Source: Rhizomicrobium sp.
Lineage (GTDB): Bacteria > Pseudomonadota > Alphaproteobacteria > Micropepsales > Micropepsaceae
NCBI GenBank assembly: GCA_031291635.1
Contig: JARLIR010000166.1
Span: 1 to 56,908, forward strand
DNA: 56,908 nt
Direction: 5' to 3'
The translations under genes and the position numbers were made by a program. The notes below the pieces were generated by a model. That model ran no database searches, was not told the origin of the DNA, and saw only the letters and a list, made by a program, of their open reading frames with translations. Positions 1 through 8,676 of the stretch are shown piece by piece; position 1 is the stretch's first letter; each line of letters opens with the position of its first letter.

Positions 1-531
1 AACCAATGGTGCCCGCAAAAGGGTTTCACTTGGTTCATCCCGGGCAAGTCCCCGATCCGTGTCTCCACGGTGCACCGGCCCGTCGTGATTGACGACGCTA
101 CCGGCCGCCCCGCTTGTCCGCCGTATGACGGCAAACATGTGCATCAGGCCGTCTTTGAATTCTGGCCCACCGAATTGCAGCAGGTGTTCATCGATGCCGG
201 TATCCCACGGCGAAAGCCGCCGTCGATGCCCAATTGCGCTATGGCTGGTGAGCGCGACGGCGATCCGCCGCTGATTGTTTCCCCGGTGCGCGGCGCCGCT
301 TATGTGATGCGCCTATCGCGTCCGGATGCCTCGCGCATTGCCTTCACGGCTAGCGCCGATGCTGACGCCCGGCTGATCTATTGGTTTGTGGACGACGCCT
401 TTGTCGGGTCTGGCGCGCCTGGCACCGCTTTCTATTGGCAGCCGACTGCCGCTGGCCATTTCCGCCTCCGCGCCGTCGATGATCAGGGCCGCAGCGACGA
501 GCGTCCGTTGGAGATCGACATGGACGAGTAG
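1..531 (+). CDS. pbpC: Penicillin-binding protein 1C, C-terminal part (partial)
   Basis: The reading frame is open from base 1 to the stop at 529-531, so this is the last 176 residues of a gene beginning outside the window. It starts with NQWCPQKGFTWFIPGKSPI, followed by VHRPVVIDDATGRPACPP, which matches the end of the transpeptidase region and linker of PbpC-type class A penicillin-binding proteins. About residues 85-176 form a small all-beta module (PLIVSPVRGAAYVMRL to the end) that fits the BiPBP_C domain found at the C-terminus of this family. The protein would polymerise and cross-link peptidoglycan on the periplasmic face of the inner membrane. The catalytic residues lie upstream and cannot be checked. 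The tandem of linker and BiPBP_C makes PbpC more likely than PBP1A. Confidence 0.85.
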   Translation, partial: NQWCPQKGFTWFIPGKSPIRVSTVHRPVVIDDATGRPACPPYDGKHVHQAVFEFWPTELQQVFIDAGIPRRKPPSMPNCAMAGERDGDPPLIVSPVRGAAYVMRLSRPDASRIAFTASADADARLIYWFVDDAFVGSGAPGTAFYWQPTAAGHFRLRAVDDQGRSDERPLEIDMDE

Positions 532-902
532 GTTATCGGTCATATTGCCGAGCGGGCATTTTCGAAAGTCGTGGTCGCTGCTCAACGTTGCTAGGTCGAT
601 GCCGTCGTGCGGTGATGCAATGAGCTCTGGACCTACAAACGTGGTTTACAGACGACACCTCTGTCTCAAAAATCCCTATGGCTCCGCACCAAATTTTAGC
701 GTGTTGTTTTGCAGGAGGTAGTCCAGGGCTAACGGCGAAGCGTTAGCTTTCGGGGCGAGGTGAGGATCGGCCTGCGAGCCGATGTGGGGGAAGCGGAAGG
801 CAGGTACGAAAATTTGAGCCGAGACGCCTTTTCTATTTTGTCAGACAAGTTATGGTGCCGCCAAAGCCTCGTCGCAAGTAGGCTCATGGGAGGAACCGGT
901 AA
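532..902. other. Intergenic, no gene seen
   Basis: No convincing reading frame is present in this 371-base gap. A 7-bp perfect inverted repeat (gctaacg at 728-734, cgttagc at 741-747, 6-base loop) and a weaker one around 766-783 (atcggc/gccgat) are the only structures noticed. Neither has a T-run, so they are not clear terminators. Confidence 0.5.
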
Positions 903-1192
903 ATGTCACTTCGGCGTATGCTAGTGCTTGTTTGCATTGGTCTTGGTTTGGCCAGCCCTGCTCAAGCGCAATCCAGTGATATGGCAGCAAAACCGCCACG
1001 CCCGCCGCTGATCGTGCCTGCGCCGATCGCCGGAGCCGCGGCAATGCCGGACATTTCATGGGTGGCTACGGCACCGTGCGGATTGCCATGCGTCACCCCG
1101 ATGTTTTTTCGGCCTTCTACGCGATGAACCCCTGCTGCATGTCGCTGCGCCGTGCATTCTCGCTGCCCGTGCAGCGGGATCATCCTGCATAA
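903..1192 (+). pseudogene. Decayed alpha/beta-hydrolase (esterase) remnant, frameshifted
   Basis: An ATG at 903 opens a signal peptide (MSLRRMLVLVCIGLGLASPAQA), then about 25 further residues in the same frame. From 1049 a different frame encodes [20 protein letters not shown], then [10 protein letters not shown], ending at a stop at 1190-1192. The second part is a clear match to the nucleophile-elbow region of putative esterases and feruloyl-esterase-like hydrolases (GHSMGG...[13 protein letters not shown]). Here the catalytic Ser of GHSMGG is Phe. The lost frame, the missing middle and C-terminus, and the lost nucleophile all argue for a dead gene with a large internal deletion. Its place next to a xylan-use locus suggests a former feruloyl- or acetyl-esterase, which is inference. 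Confidence 0.7.
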
Positions 1193-1533
1193 AACCAACG
1201 TTGATGTTCCATACACATGAAAGCGAGAAATCCCTACGCTGCCCAGGAGAGAAAATGTCGAGCGAAGCGTCCTGCGCCAAAACCACGCATAAACGGCGCA
1301 TCGCAGCGGCTTTTTCACAACAGAGTTGTTGAAGTATTTGTGGGTTTGCCAAGGCCACTTGCGCATTCCTACGCCTGCGGCGTAATCCCTAAATTGTCAG
1401 TTTTGAGAGTGTTCACCGCTATCTTGTCTTGCACACAAACGGATACAGACTGGCTCGCGCATCCGTCCTGGAAGAACCTGGGCAGGTGCGAGATAGTCCT
1501 GAGATATAAGAGCAATTTGGCGGCATATTCCCT
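1193..1533. other. Intergenic before the sigma/anti-sigma operon
   Basis: No gene is seen in this 341-base gap. It must hold the promoter of the sigma factor operon that starts at 1534, but I cannot point to a consensus -35/-10 with confidence. Confidence 0.4.
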
Positions 1534-2172
1534 ATGACCGACCAGAAAAGAGTGCACGCCTGCGGGAGGGGTGCAGCCGGGCCAATGGTTAATAGGATTG
1601 ACGAGCGCGCCAAGTGGATAGAGCAAAATTTGCTCCCCAATGAATCGCGCGTGCGCGCCTGGCTCAGTCAAAACCGCGCCCATGGCTTGGAAATCGACGA
1701 CGTGGTTCAGGAAATGTATGCGCGCATAGGTTCGCTGGATAGCTTTGATGAGATCCGCGATCCGGTGCAATACGCGTTGAAAGTCGCCCACTCGATCCTT
1801 TTTAACTACATCCGGCGGACCCGTACCGTTTCCATCATTGCGGCCGGGGACATGAAAGGATTTGAAGTGCCTTCGCCCGAAGCCTCGCCCGAAGAGGAAC
1901 TATCGGCGCGTGATGAAGTGCAACAGGTCGCAAATGCACTTGCGGAGTTGCCAAAGAGAACCCGGGATGTCCTATTGTTGCGACGCGTTGAGGGATTTTC
2001 GCAGCGTGAGACCGCTTCCCGCCTTAAGATCGCCGAAAAAACAGTCGAAGCACATATGGCTCGCGCGGCGCTTTACTTAACCCTGCATTTTGGCCGCGGA
2101 GGGAAGCACAAGATTCAATCGTCTGAGAGACATGAGATCCTAAGTGACGATAGCGACGATGCCACAGACTAA
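1534..2172 (+). CDS. ECF sigma factor, FecI-like
   Basis: A 212-residue extracytoplasmic-function sigma factor. The region 2 signature is IDDVVQEMYARIGSLDSF, near residues 53-70. Region 4 is the helix-turn-helix GFSQRETASRLKIAEKTVEA, near residues 152-171, with the typical linker PKRTRDVLLLRRVEG before it. The ATG at 1534 gives the longest form. An internal ATG at 1585 (MVNRIDERAKW) fits the usual length of the family better, and neither has a strong ribosome site. The 3' end overlaps the FecR gene by 29 bases, which points to translational coupling. By analogy with FecI-FecR-FecA it would transcribe the receptor gene downstream after a signal from the outer membrane. Confidence 0.85.
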   Translation: MTDQKRVHACGRGAAGPMVNRIDERAKWIEQNLLPNESRVRAWLSQNRAHGLEIDDVVQEMYARIGSLDSFDEIRDPVQYALKVAHSILFNYIRRTRTVSIIAAGDMKGFEVPSPEASPEEELSARDEVQQVANALAELPKRTRDVLLLRRVEGFSQRETASRLKIAEKTVEAHMARAALYLTLHFGRGGKHKIQSSERHEILSDDSDDATD

Positions 2173-3139
2173 CGAGATCTACCGGCGTGCAGCGGAATGG
2201 TCGGCGCAGGCCGATGCCGAGGGCTTTTCTGCCGCGCAGCAGGCAGCGCTTGACGCTTGGCTGGGTGAAGATCTTCGCCATCTGGGAGCCTATCTCGCGG
2301 TGCGGGCGGCGCTGGCGCGCGTCAATCGACTCGGTGGGGCGGCGCAGACGGCAAACCGCGAGCCGGAAGCGAATGTGTCCGTGCTAGCACAGCCCGTGCC
2401 CGCGCGTAGAAGGTGGGTTCTGGTTGGTTCCATAGCCGCCTCGTTGGTTGCGGTGGTGCTCTGTGGCGCAGCATGGTGGGCAACCTCCTTTGAAGCTGTC
2501 TATGCCACGGCACTGGGGGAAACCAAAGTGATTGCGTTGCCGGACGGATCGCAGCTCACAATGAACACCGCCACATCGGCCTCGGTGCATTATACCATTA
2601 TCGCTCGTAACATTACGCTGAACCGAGGTGAAGCGCTGTTCGATGTCGCCAAACACAAGATACGCCCATTTGTGGTGAAGGCTGACAAAGTGCAAGTGCG
2701 TGCAGTGGGGACCAGTTTTGAGCTCGCAAGCTTAAGGGATCAACCATTGCAGGTGATGGTTCGTGAGGGCGTCGTAAAGGTGAAAGCCTCGGCGCATGCA
2801 GACGCCATCGTTGTTTCGGCCGGTGCCCGCGCTGTCGTCGGTGCGGATGGAAAGATGATCATCGAGCCAGTATCGGTAGGTCAAATCGCGATGAATTTGG
2901 CGTGGCGTGACGGCTATATCGTTTTCCGGCGGCAATCGCTTGGTGACGCGGCGCGGGAATTTGGGCGCTATAACAAACTACGTATTATTGTCGATGACCC
3001 GGTATTGGCGAGAAAAGCTGTCACCGGACGTTATCTGGCGACCGATCCCCTCGGCTTTGCCAAAGCCGTTGCAATCTTCTGGAACTTAAAGGTTACCGTC
3101 AGCCAGGACAGCGTACGCCTGACGCGAAATGCAAACTAG
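2144..3139 (+). CDS. FecR-family anti-sigma/regulator, membrane protein
   Basis: 331 residues from the GTG at 2144; an ATG at 2159 (MPQTNEIYRRAAEW) is a good alternative. The N-terminal cytoplasmic domain (DUF4880-like, about residues 6-60) would hold the ECF sigma. One transmembrane helix follows (about residues 87-111, WVLVGSIAASLVAVVLCGAA). The periplasmic FecR domain covers about 118-220, with LPDGSQLTMNTATSASVHY and LNRGEALFDVAKHKIRPFVV. The C-terminal part (about 250-331) resembles the FecR C-terminal domain that contacts the STN domain of the receptor. Its position between an ECF sigma and an STN-bearing TonB receptor makes the FecI-FecR-FecA type relay very likely. Confidence 0.88.
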   Translation: MTIATMPQTNEIYRRAAEWSAQADAEGFSAAQQAALDAWLGEDLRHLGAYLAVRAALARVNRLGGAAQTANREPEANVSVLAQPVPARRRWVLVGSIAASLVAVVLCGAAWWATSFEAVYATALGETKVIALPDGSQLTMNTATSASVHYTIIARNITLNRGEALFDVAKHKIRPFVVKADKVQVRAVGTSFELASLRDQPLQVMVREGVVKVKASAHADAIVVSAGARAVVGADGKMIIEPVSVGQIAMNLAWRDGYIVFRRQSLGDAAREFGRYNKLRIIVDDPVLARKAVTGRYLATDPLGFAKAVAIFWNLKVTVSQDSVRLTRNAN

Positions 3140-3187
3140 CAGAGGCGCATAGTGGCGTCGCACAGGATGGCTGGGGGGCCTGGACGC

Positions 3188-6100
3188 ATGAAAGCCAGAT
3201 TTGCCAGAGCCTCACTAGGATGCCTCGCCGGTATTGCCGTGTTCGCCGCGAGCGCGTCCGCCAAAGATGTCCTTCGCAGCTTTGACGTTCCGAGCGGCGA
3301 TGCCGAAGACTCGATTGCGCTGTTCTCGCTGCAGTCGCAAAAATTGATCCTTGCTCCTAGCGATGCTCTTGTCGGCGTCAAGATGCCTGCCGTCCGGGGT
3401 AAAATGTCGCCTGCTGAAGCCCTCGCAATTCTTCTTCTCGGCACATCATTGGAAGTCGCCTCGGATGACGGGCGAACCCTCGTGCTGCGCAAGCGATTGC
3501 CTCAGCCGTCTCCTGCGGGCGTGCCAGGGCAAACCGCCTTGCCTCCTGCGGCACAGAGAGAATCCGTGTTGGTAACAGGCTATCGCGCAAGCCTTGCCAA
3601 TGCGACGAACACCAAGCGCGCTGCTACCAGCTTCACGGACGCGATCTTTGCCGAAGACATCGGAAAGTTCCCGGATGCCAATCTCGCTGAGTCTTTGAAT
3701 CGCATTCCGGGTGTGACGATCACTCGCGAAAACACAGGGGAAGGAATTGGAGTCGAGATTCGCGGGCTTGGTCAGAACTTCACCAAAATTCTGATCAATG
3801 GTGATCCAATCGCAGTGGCATCGACGGGGCCGACGGATGGCACCAACAGCAACCGCGAAATCGATTTGAACATGTTCCCGGCAGAGCTCTTCACGCAATT
3901 GTCGGTGCTCAAATCACCGATGGCCGATCAAGTGGAAGGCGGCGCGGCCGGCTCGGTTACGATGCGTGTCCTGCGTCCGTTCGATAGACCGGGCTTTCAC
4001 TTGCGCTATAGTGTTCAAGCCACGGACCAGTCGTCGACGAATTTGGCGATCGGTAAGCGGGGAGAATTGGTCTTCAGCGACACGCAAGGTGCGTTGGGCC
4101 TTCTCATCGGTCTTGTTGGTGTTCAGAACAACGTCATGGTCACCGGGTGGGAAGACGGCAACGCGGGGTGGGTGGCGCCAAACCTTCCCAGCGGCAGCTG
4201 CGGTACAGGCAACAGCTGTTCTCAGTTTGGCGGCGGATCCTGGAGCATTCCAAATGTGGTCCCCTCTGGGGTGTATGTGCCGGTTCCCTCGGGATTTGCG
4301 CTGAGCCCTGGCTATGCAGCGAATGTCGTGGGCGGCACACGGTATTTTCCAGTCAGCTATCCCGTTAATCAGGCCATGCTCATCGCCCTGAACCCGGGCT
4401 TGGTTGATGCAAGCTGCTCGGCAGCATCAAACTGCACCAATCAAGCGATGACCCGGCTCAGTAATGCTCTGCTGCCACGCCTCGGCCGCCCGACTTTCGA
4501 GAAAGGATCGCGGGATCGCTACAATGGTGTTGTCAGTCTCGAATTTCGGCCGCTGAACGAGTTGAACGTCTATTTGGATGCGGTTTTCGGCAAGTCGGAA
4601 AATCACTTAAACCGCACCGATGTGGGCTGGGGTGTGCGAGGCGGTGCCAGTGCCACGCAAATGATTCCGGCAAATCTTACGCTCGCCTCCGATTGGTTGC
4701 AGTCTTCCGTGAGCGCTGGCCTCGGCGGTGCCATTAAAACGGGTACGTTTTACAATGCGACCTTCGGAATTGAAGCGCGCGATTACCGCGAGACCACCGA
4801 CTTCATCAATTTCAATCCTGGCATTTCCTGGCAGGCCAGCGATCTGTTCCGTGTTGATCTTCAAGCCAATTATTCCAGCAGCCATTTCTTCCGCCGTAAC
4901 CCGACGGTGATGGTATCGTCTTGCACCGCAACCGCACCGGCAACCGGTATCGATAACTGCCCGAATGGGCCGCCGCACTTGGGAACGGTTTTGCAGTTCG
5001 ACGCCACGGGGACCTATCCGACGGAGGCCATCAATGTCGATCTCAACGACCCCAGGAACTATGCGTGGAATCTTGGCCGTGTGAATCTGGTCGGAGAAAA
5101 GCGCTGGACGACCACGCAAGGCGCGCATTTGGACGTGGCCTATGGCGGGGAAAGCCTCGCTGTGAAGGTTGGTGCCGCGTACGACGTCGCCTATCGACTC
5201 ATTAAGACCCTGGACGATTCTGTCACCTGGCAAAATGAAATCTGCGGCGATTATCCGTCGACTGTGGTCCTGGGCCCCAATTCCAGCATGGCAGGTTGTA
5301 CGGGTCAAACCGCTCCAGCGCCTGTCGGCTGGACCAACACTTATACAGGGTGGGGTACGGGTTCGACGGCCGGTATGCCGCCACTCACCTACAAAGGTTC
5401 ACTGGTTCCCACCTCGGCTCTTACCAATTACCTCAAACCAGGTCCCGACGGTTTTGTTACTGTCGACTATGATAAGATTTTCGCGGCATCCGATTATTGG
5501 CGCCTGTTTGACAAGGCCGTCGCTCAGCTTGCTTGCGTACCGCGTTGTAGCCCCGCCAATATCGTCGAATATCCGACCATGCTGAACAGCACGATAGAGG
5601 AACGCACGGCGGGCCTGTATGCCAAGGCCGATGGCAGGTTTGAGCTTGCCGGTCGCAAGCTGAGATACGATTTGGGTTTGCGCTGGGTGGAGACCCGCCA
5701 GTTTATCATCTCACCGACCACAACGGTCGATGCGCGCAACGCAACGCTGTCCGATGGCGGCAGGTATACCAATTACCAAACGCTCTCATCGGCAAAATAC
5801 AAATACCATGCATGGTTGCCATCGGCTTCTCTGGTCTATGAAATCGCTGATGATTTCCAAGCGCGGGCATCTGTGTCGCGGACTATGACCAGACCCAATC
5901 CCGGTGACATGCGCGCGACCATAGACTTTGGCGATCCGACGGTCGCCAATGCGACGCTGGGAAATCCGAAGCTGAAATCCTATTTCTCCAACAATATCGA
6001 TCTCGGAGCGGAATTTTACACGGGAGGAGAAGGCTATATAGGCACCTCGCTATTCCGCAAATCCATCAGCGGATTCACCAACCAGCTGGTGACTCAACGC

Positions 6101-6805
6101 ACGTTTTCCTATCTTGCGCAGTACGGTATCACCTACAATACGCTGACCTCGACGCAGCGGACCAACTACAATACCAATGGTGGTCCCAGCGGCATTCCGT
6201 GTTTTTCTGACGCCGGCTGTGCCAACCAACCTGTTTTGGTCAACCAACAGGTCAATCTGCCGGGCTCGGAGATCATCCGCGGTGTGGAACTTGATGTGGT
6301 TCAGCCGCTCGATAAGGTGACGGAAGATTACCTTGGCACGCGCGGATTTGGTGTGACCGGAAATTTCACGATTATAGGCCAAAGATCGACGGGCAGCGTG
6401 CCGACTTACGCTGTCGGAGTGGCGCCCTATCAGTTCAATACAACGGTCTATTACGAGGCCGACGATGCGATGGTACGCCTATCGTATAACTGGAACGACA
6501 CGTCTTATGCGTCTTCAAGCAACAACCAGGGTATTTGCCTCCCGGCACAGCCCAGTGGTGCCAAACCACCGGGCTGTCCAGGTGGTGCTTATCTCTTTAC
6601 CAAGGCCTACGGCCAGGCCGACTTTTCATCGAGCGTGAAACTGAAGAAACTCTTCGGCGCACTAGCGAGCGATCCGGAACTGACCTTCGATATTCAAAAC
6701 GTCTTTGATGCCAAGTTACAGGCTTATGACCAGCTCGCCTCTGCGGCCCACTATTACTACAGCAGCGGGCAGACTTACATGCTGGGGATCAGAGGGTCGT
6801 TTTAG
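3188..6805 (+). CDS. TonB-dependent receptor with STN signalling domain
   Basis: An outer-membrane receptor of about 1205 residues. I chose the ATG at 3188 because a clean signal peptide follows it (MKARFARASLGCLAGIAVFA); a GTG at 3152 would put 12 odd residues in front. After the signal peptide comes a secretin/TonB short N-terminal (STN) domain, about residues 28-105 (DVLRSFDVPSGDAEDSIALF). The plug (VLVTGYRASLANATNTKRAA, EDIGKFPDANLAESLNRIPG) and a long 22-strand-type barrel ending in GIRGSF come next. The plug is typical of the large Xanthomonas/Caulobacter-type oligosaccharide receptors (TIGR01782-like). The STN domain, with FecR and the sigma factor just upstream, indicates signalling as well as transport. 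The enzymes downstream suggest an arabinoxylan-derived oligosaccharide as ligand (inference). Confidence 0.88.
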   Translation: MKARFARASLGCLAGIAVFAASASAKDVLRSFDVPSGDAEDSIALFSLQSQKLILAPSDALVGVKMPAVRGKMSPAEALAILLLGTSLEVASDDGRTLVLRKRLPQPSPAGVPGQTALPPAAQRESVLVTGYRASLANATNTKRAATSFTDAIFAEDIGKFPDANLAESLNRIPGVTITRENTGEGIGVEIRGLGQNFTKILINGDPIAVASTGPTDGTNSNREIDLNMFPAELFTQLSVLKSPMADQVEGGAAGSVTMRVLRPFDRPGFHLRYSVQATDQSSTNLAIGKRGELVFSDTQGALGLLIGLVGVQNNVMVTGWEDGNAGWVAPNLPSGSCGTGNSCSQFGGGSWSIPNVVPSGVYVPVPSGFALSPGYAANVVGGTRYFPVSYPVNQAMLIALNPGLVDASCSAASNCTNQAMTRLSNALLPRLGRPTFEKGSRDRYNGVVSLEFRPLNELNVYLDAVFGKSENHLNRTDVGWGVRGGASATQMIPANLTLASDWLQSSVSAGLGGAIKTGTFYNATFGIEARDYRETTDFINFNPGISWQASDLFRVDLQANYSSSHFFRRNPTVMVSSCTATAPATGIDNCPNGPPHLGTVLQFDATGTYPTEAINVDLNDPRNYAWNLGRVNLVGEKRWTTTQGAHLDVAYGGESLAVKVGAAYDVAYRLIKTLDDSVTWQNEICGDYPSTVVLGPNSSMAGCTGQTAPAPVGWTNTYTGWGTGSTAGMPPLTYKGSLVPTSALTNYLKPGPDGFVTVDYDKIFAASDYWRLFDKAVAQLACVPRCSPANIVEYPTMLNSTIEERTAGLYAKADGRFELAGRKLRYDLGLRWVETRQFIISPTTTVDARNATLSDGGRYTNYQTLSSAKYKYHAWLPSASLVYEIADDFQARASVSRTMTRPNPGDMRATIDFGDPTVANATLGNPKLKSYFSNNIDLGAEFYTGGEGYIGTSLFRKSISGFTNQLVTQRTFSYLAQYGITYNTLTSTQRTNYNTNGGPSGIPCFSDAGCANQPVLVNQQVNLPGSEIIRGVELDVVQPLDKVTEDYLGTRGFGVTGNFTIIGQRSTGSVPTYAVGVAPYQFNTTVYYEADDAMVRLSYNWNDTSYASSSNNQGICLPAQPSGAKPPGCPGGAYLFTKAYGQADFSSSVKLKKLFGALASDPELTFDIQNVFDAKLQAYDQLASAAHYYYSSGQTYMLGIRGSF

Positions 6806-7122
6806 TTCCATGGCTTCCGCGTTCGACGCCGTGTGTCCGCGGCGAGAGGGTGTCTGATGGTACTCTTTACCCGTTCGCGCCGCCGCAATCACGAACGCGT
6901 GTGATCGGGCCCAAGCGCAATCGCCAGGGGATGGCGCGACAGAAAAGGCATAGGGATTTGTCATAGCTTCAGTGTCTTCCCTCTGAGGACTATTGGCGCT
7001 TCTTTGCCAAAGCGGTCCGCACCCTTGTTCATGGCCTGCGATGGCATCGGGAAGTGGCAGTGGAGAACCTGGTTATGCGTCAGACTCAGAGCGATGAAGC
7101 GGCGCAACCCCTAAGGTGTGGA
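6806..7122. other. Gap with possible transposase remnant
   Basis: No intact gene is present. From about 6991 to 7080 one frame reads DYWRFFAKAVRTLVHG, LRWHREVAVENLVMRQ. This resembles the N-terminal leader of IS481/IS3-type integrase ORFs (typically ending in LENLALRQQL). It is short and truncated, so I call it a possible fossil only. The promoter of the two glycosidase genes, if separate from that of the receptor, should also be here. Confidence 0.3.
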
Positions 7123-8649
7123 ATGGTGCGGCGGATCCTATTGGCAGCATCGCTGGCGCTTCTTTCCGTTCCTGCCGCCGCCGAAATAGCGCAAGTCTCG
7201 GTGAGCGTGGATTTTTCCAAACCCGGTCCGGCAATCGACCGCCACATATACGGCCAGTTTGCCGAGCATCTCCATACCGGCATCTATGGCGGCATCTGGG
7301 TTGGCGAGAAGAGCATGATAGCGAACATCAAGGGCTATCGCAGCGATGTCGTTGCGGCGCTGAAGAATATCCACGTCCCGGTTATTCGCTGGCCTGGCGG
7401 TTGTTTTGCAGAGTATTATGATTGGCGCGACGGCATTGGGCCGCGGAACAAGCGTCCTAGGCGCAACGATACCCGCGGCGGCGTTGATGACAATGCCTTC
7501 GGCACCCATGAATTCATGGATTTCGCGGAGCTGCTTGGCGCCGATGCGTATGTGGGCGGGAATGTCGGCTCGCTGACGCCCATGGAGATGACCCGTTGGG
7601 TCGAATACATCACGTCGGATGCTGACACGACCCTCGTCAAGGAGCGCCGCAGGAACGGTCGCTTGAAAGCTTGGAACTTGCCTTTCTTCGGTATCGGCAA
7701 TGAAACGTGGGGCTGCGGCGGCCGCATGCGTCCTGATTATGCCGCTGACCTCAATGCCCGCTACTCCATCTTCGTCAATGATATGGGCCCCAAGAACCTT
7801 ATCACGGTCGCTTCGGGCGGAGCGGGGCAGGGCCCCGATTACGAGGGCTTTACGGAGGCGTTTATGAAACGCCCTGGCGAACTGCAAGCGCTCTCCTTCC
7901 ATTACTACGCCATGCCCGACAGCAGCCCGAAAGGCCCCGCCACCGGTTTTGGCGAGGAGCTCTGGGCACAGCAATTGACGCTGACCTTGAAGATGGAGCC
8001 GTATCTGGCTCGTATCTCCGAGATCATGGACAAGCACGATCCGCAAAAGAAGGTCGCGCTCTATGTCGATGAATGGGGGAGCTGGTATGATGTCGAGAAG
8101 GGGGCGCCGCCGCGTTCGCATTATCAGCAAAACACGTTGCGCGACGCCGAAGTGGCGGCACTGACCCTCAACATCTTCCATCGTCATACCGACCGCGTGA
8201 AGCTGGCCGCCATTGCGCAGATGGTAAACGTCTTGCAAGCGATGATCCTGACGGATGGCTCGAAGATGCTGCTCACCCCGACTTATCACGTCTTCGATAT
8301 GTATCAGCCCTTCATGGACGCGGTACCTTATCCGGCGACAGTCAGCGGACCTGATTACAGGTTTGGCGCCCACACATTCGCCATGGTGGATGTTTCGGTG
8401 GCCAAGGGCAGAGACGGCAAACTTTATCTGTCTCTGACCAACACCGATCCGCATAACGCGGCCCATGTCGTGACCAATATTCCAGGCAACGCCAAAGGAA
8501 AAATTTTAACTGGTCCGGCGATGGACACGCACAACAGCTTTGCGGCGCCAAACACGCTGAAGCCGGTGCCATTCACGGCGTCGGCGCAGGACGGTAAGCT
8601 GGTGGTGGATCTGCCTGCCAAATCTGTGGTCGTGGTCGCTGTCGAATAA
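7123..8649 (+). CDS. Alpha-L-arabinofuranosidase, GH51, secreted
   Basis: 508 residues from the ATG at 7123, which starts a good signal peptide (MVRRILLAASLALLSVPAAA). An in-frame start at 7054 would add 23 residues of unlike character and probably belongs to older debris. The protein removes arabinofuranosyl side chains from arabinoxylan or arabinan fragments, probably in the periplasm. The family landmarks are present: DRHIYGQFAEHLHTGIYGGI near the N-terminus, the acid/base Glu194 in GIGNETWGCGG and the nucleophile Glu317 in YVDEWGSWYDV. The C-terminal beta domain (DGKLYLSLTNTDPHNA onward) is complete. It lies 27 bases before the GH115 gene, so the two are almost certainly co-transcribed. 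GH51 members can also be endoglucanases, but the overall pattern fits the intracellular/periplasmic arabinofuranosidase branch. Confidence 0.92.
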   Translation: MVRRILLAASLALLSVPAAAEIAQVSVSVDFSKPGPAIDRHIYGQFAEHLHTGIYGGIWVGEKSMIANIKGYRSDVVAALKNIHVPVIRWPGGCFAEYYDWRDGIGPRNKRPRRNDTRGGVDDNAFGTHEFMDFAELLGADAYVGGNVGSLTPMEMTRWVEYITSDADTTLVKERRRNGRLKAWNLPFFGIGNETWGCGGRMRPDYAADLNARYSIFVNDMGPKNLITVASGGAGQGPDYEGFTEAFMKRPGELQALSFHYYAMPDSSPKGPATGFGEELWAQQLTLTLKMEPYLARISEIMDKHDPQKKVALYVDEWGSWYDVEKGAPPRSHYQQNTLRDAEVAALTLNIFHRHTDRVKLAAIAQMVNVLQAMILTDGSKMLLTPTYHVFDMYQPFMDAVPYPATVSGPDYRFGAHTFAMVDVSVAKGRDGKLYLSLTNTDPHNAAHVVTNIPGNAKGKILTGPAMDTHNSFAAPNTLKPVPFTASAQDGKLVVDLPAKSVVVVAVE

Positions 8650-8676
8650 GCCGCCGAATAACAAAAGAGCCGTGAA

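Noticed and set aside
891..915. GGAAC near 896 considered as an EcfG promoter of the esterase remnant
   Set aside because: No CGTT or GTT at 16-17 bases, so it fails the pattern used elsewhere.
7138..8466. A 442-residue minus-strand open frame opposite GH51
   Set aside because: It is the antisense shadow of a well-supported glycosidase gene, with His/Arg/Ile-rich composition and no motif.
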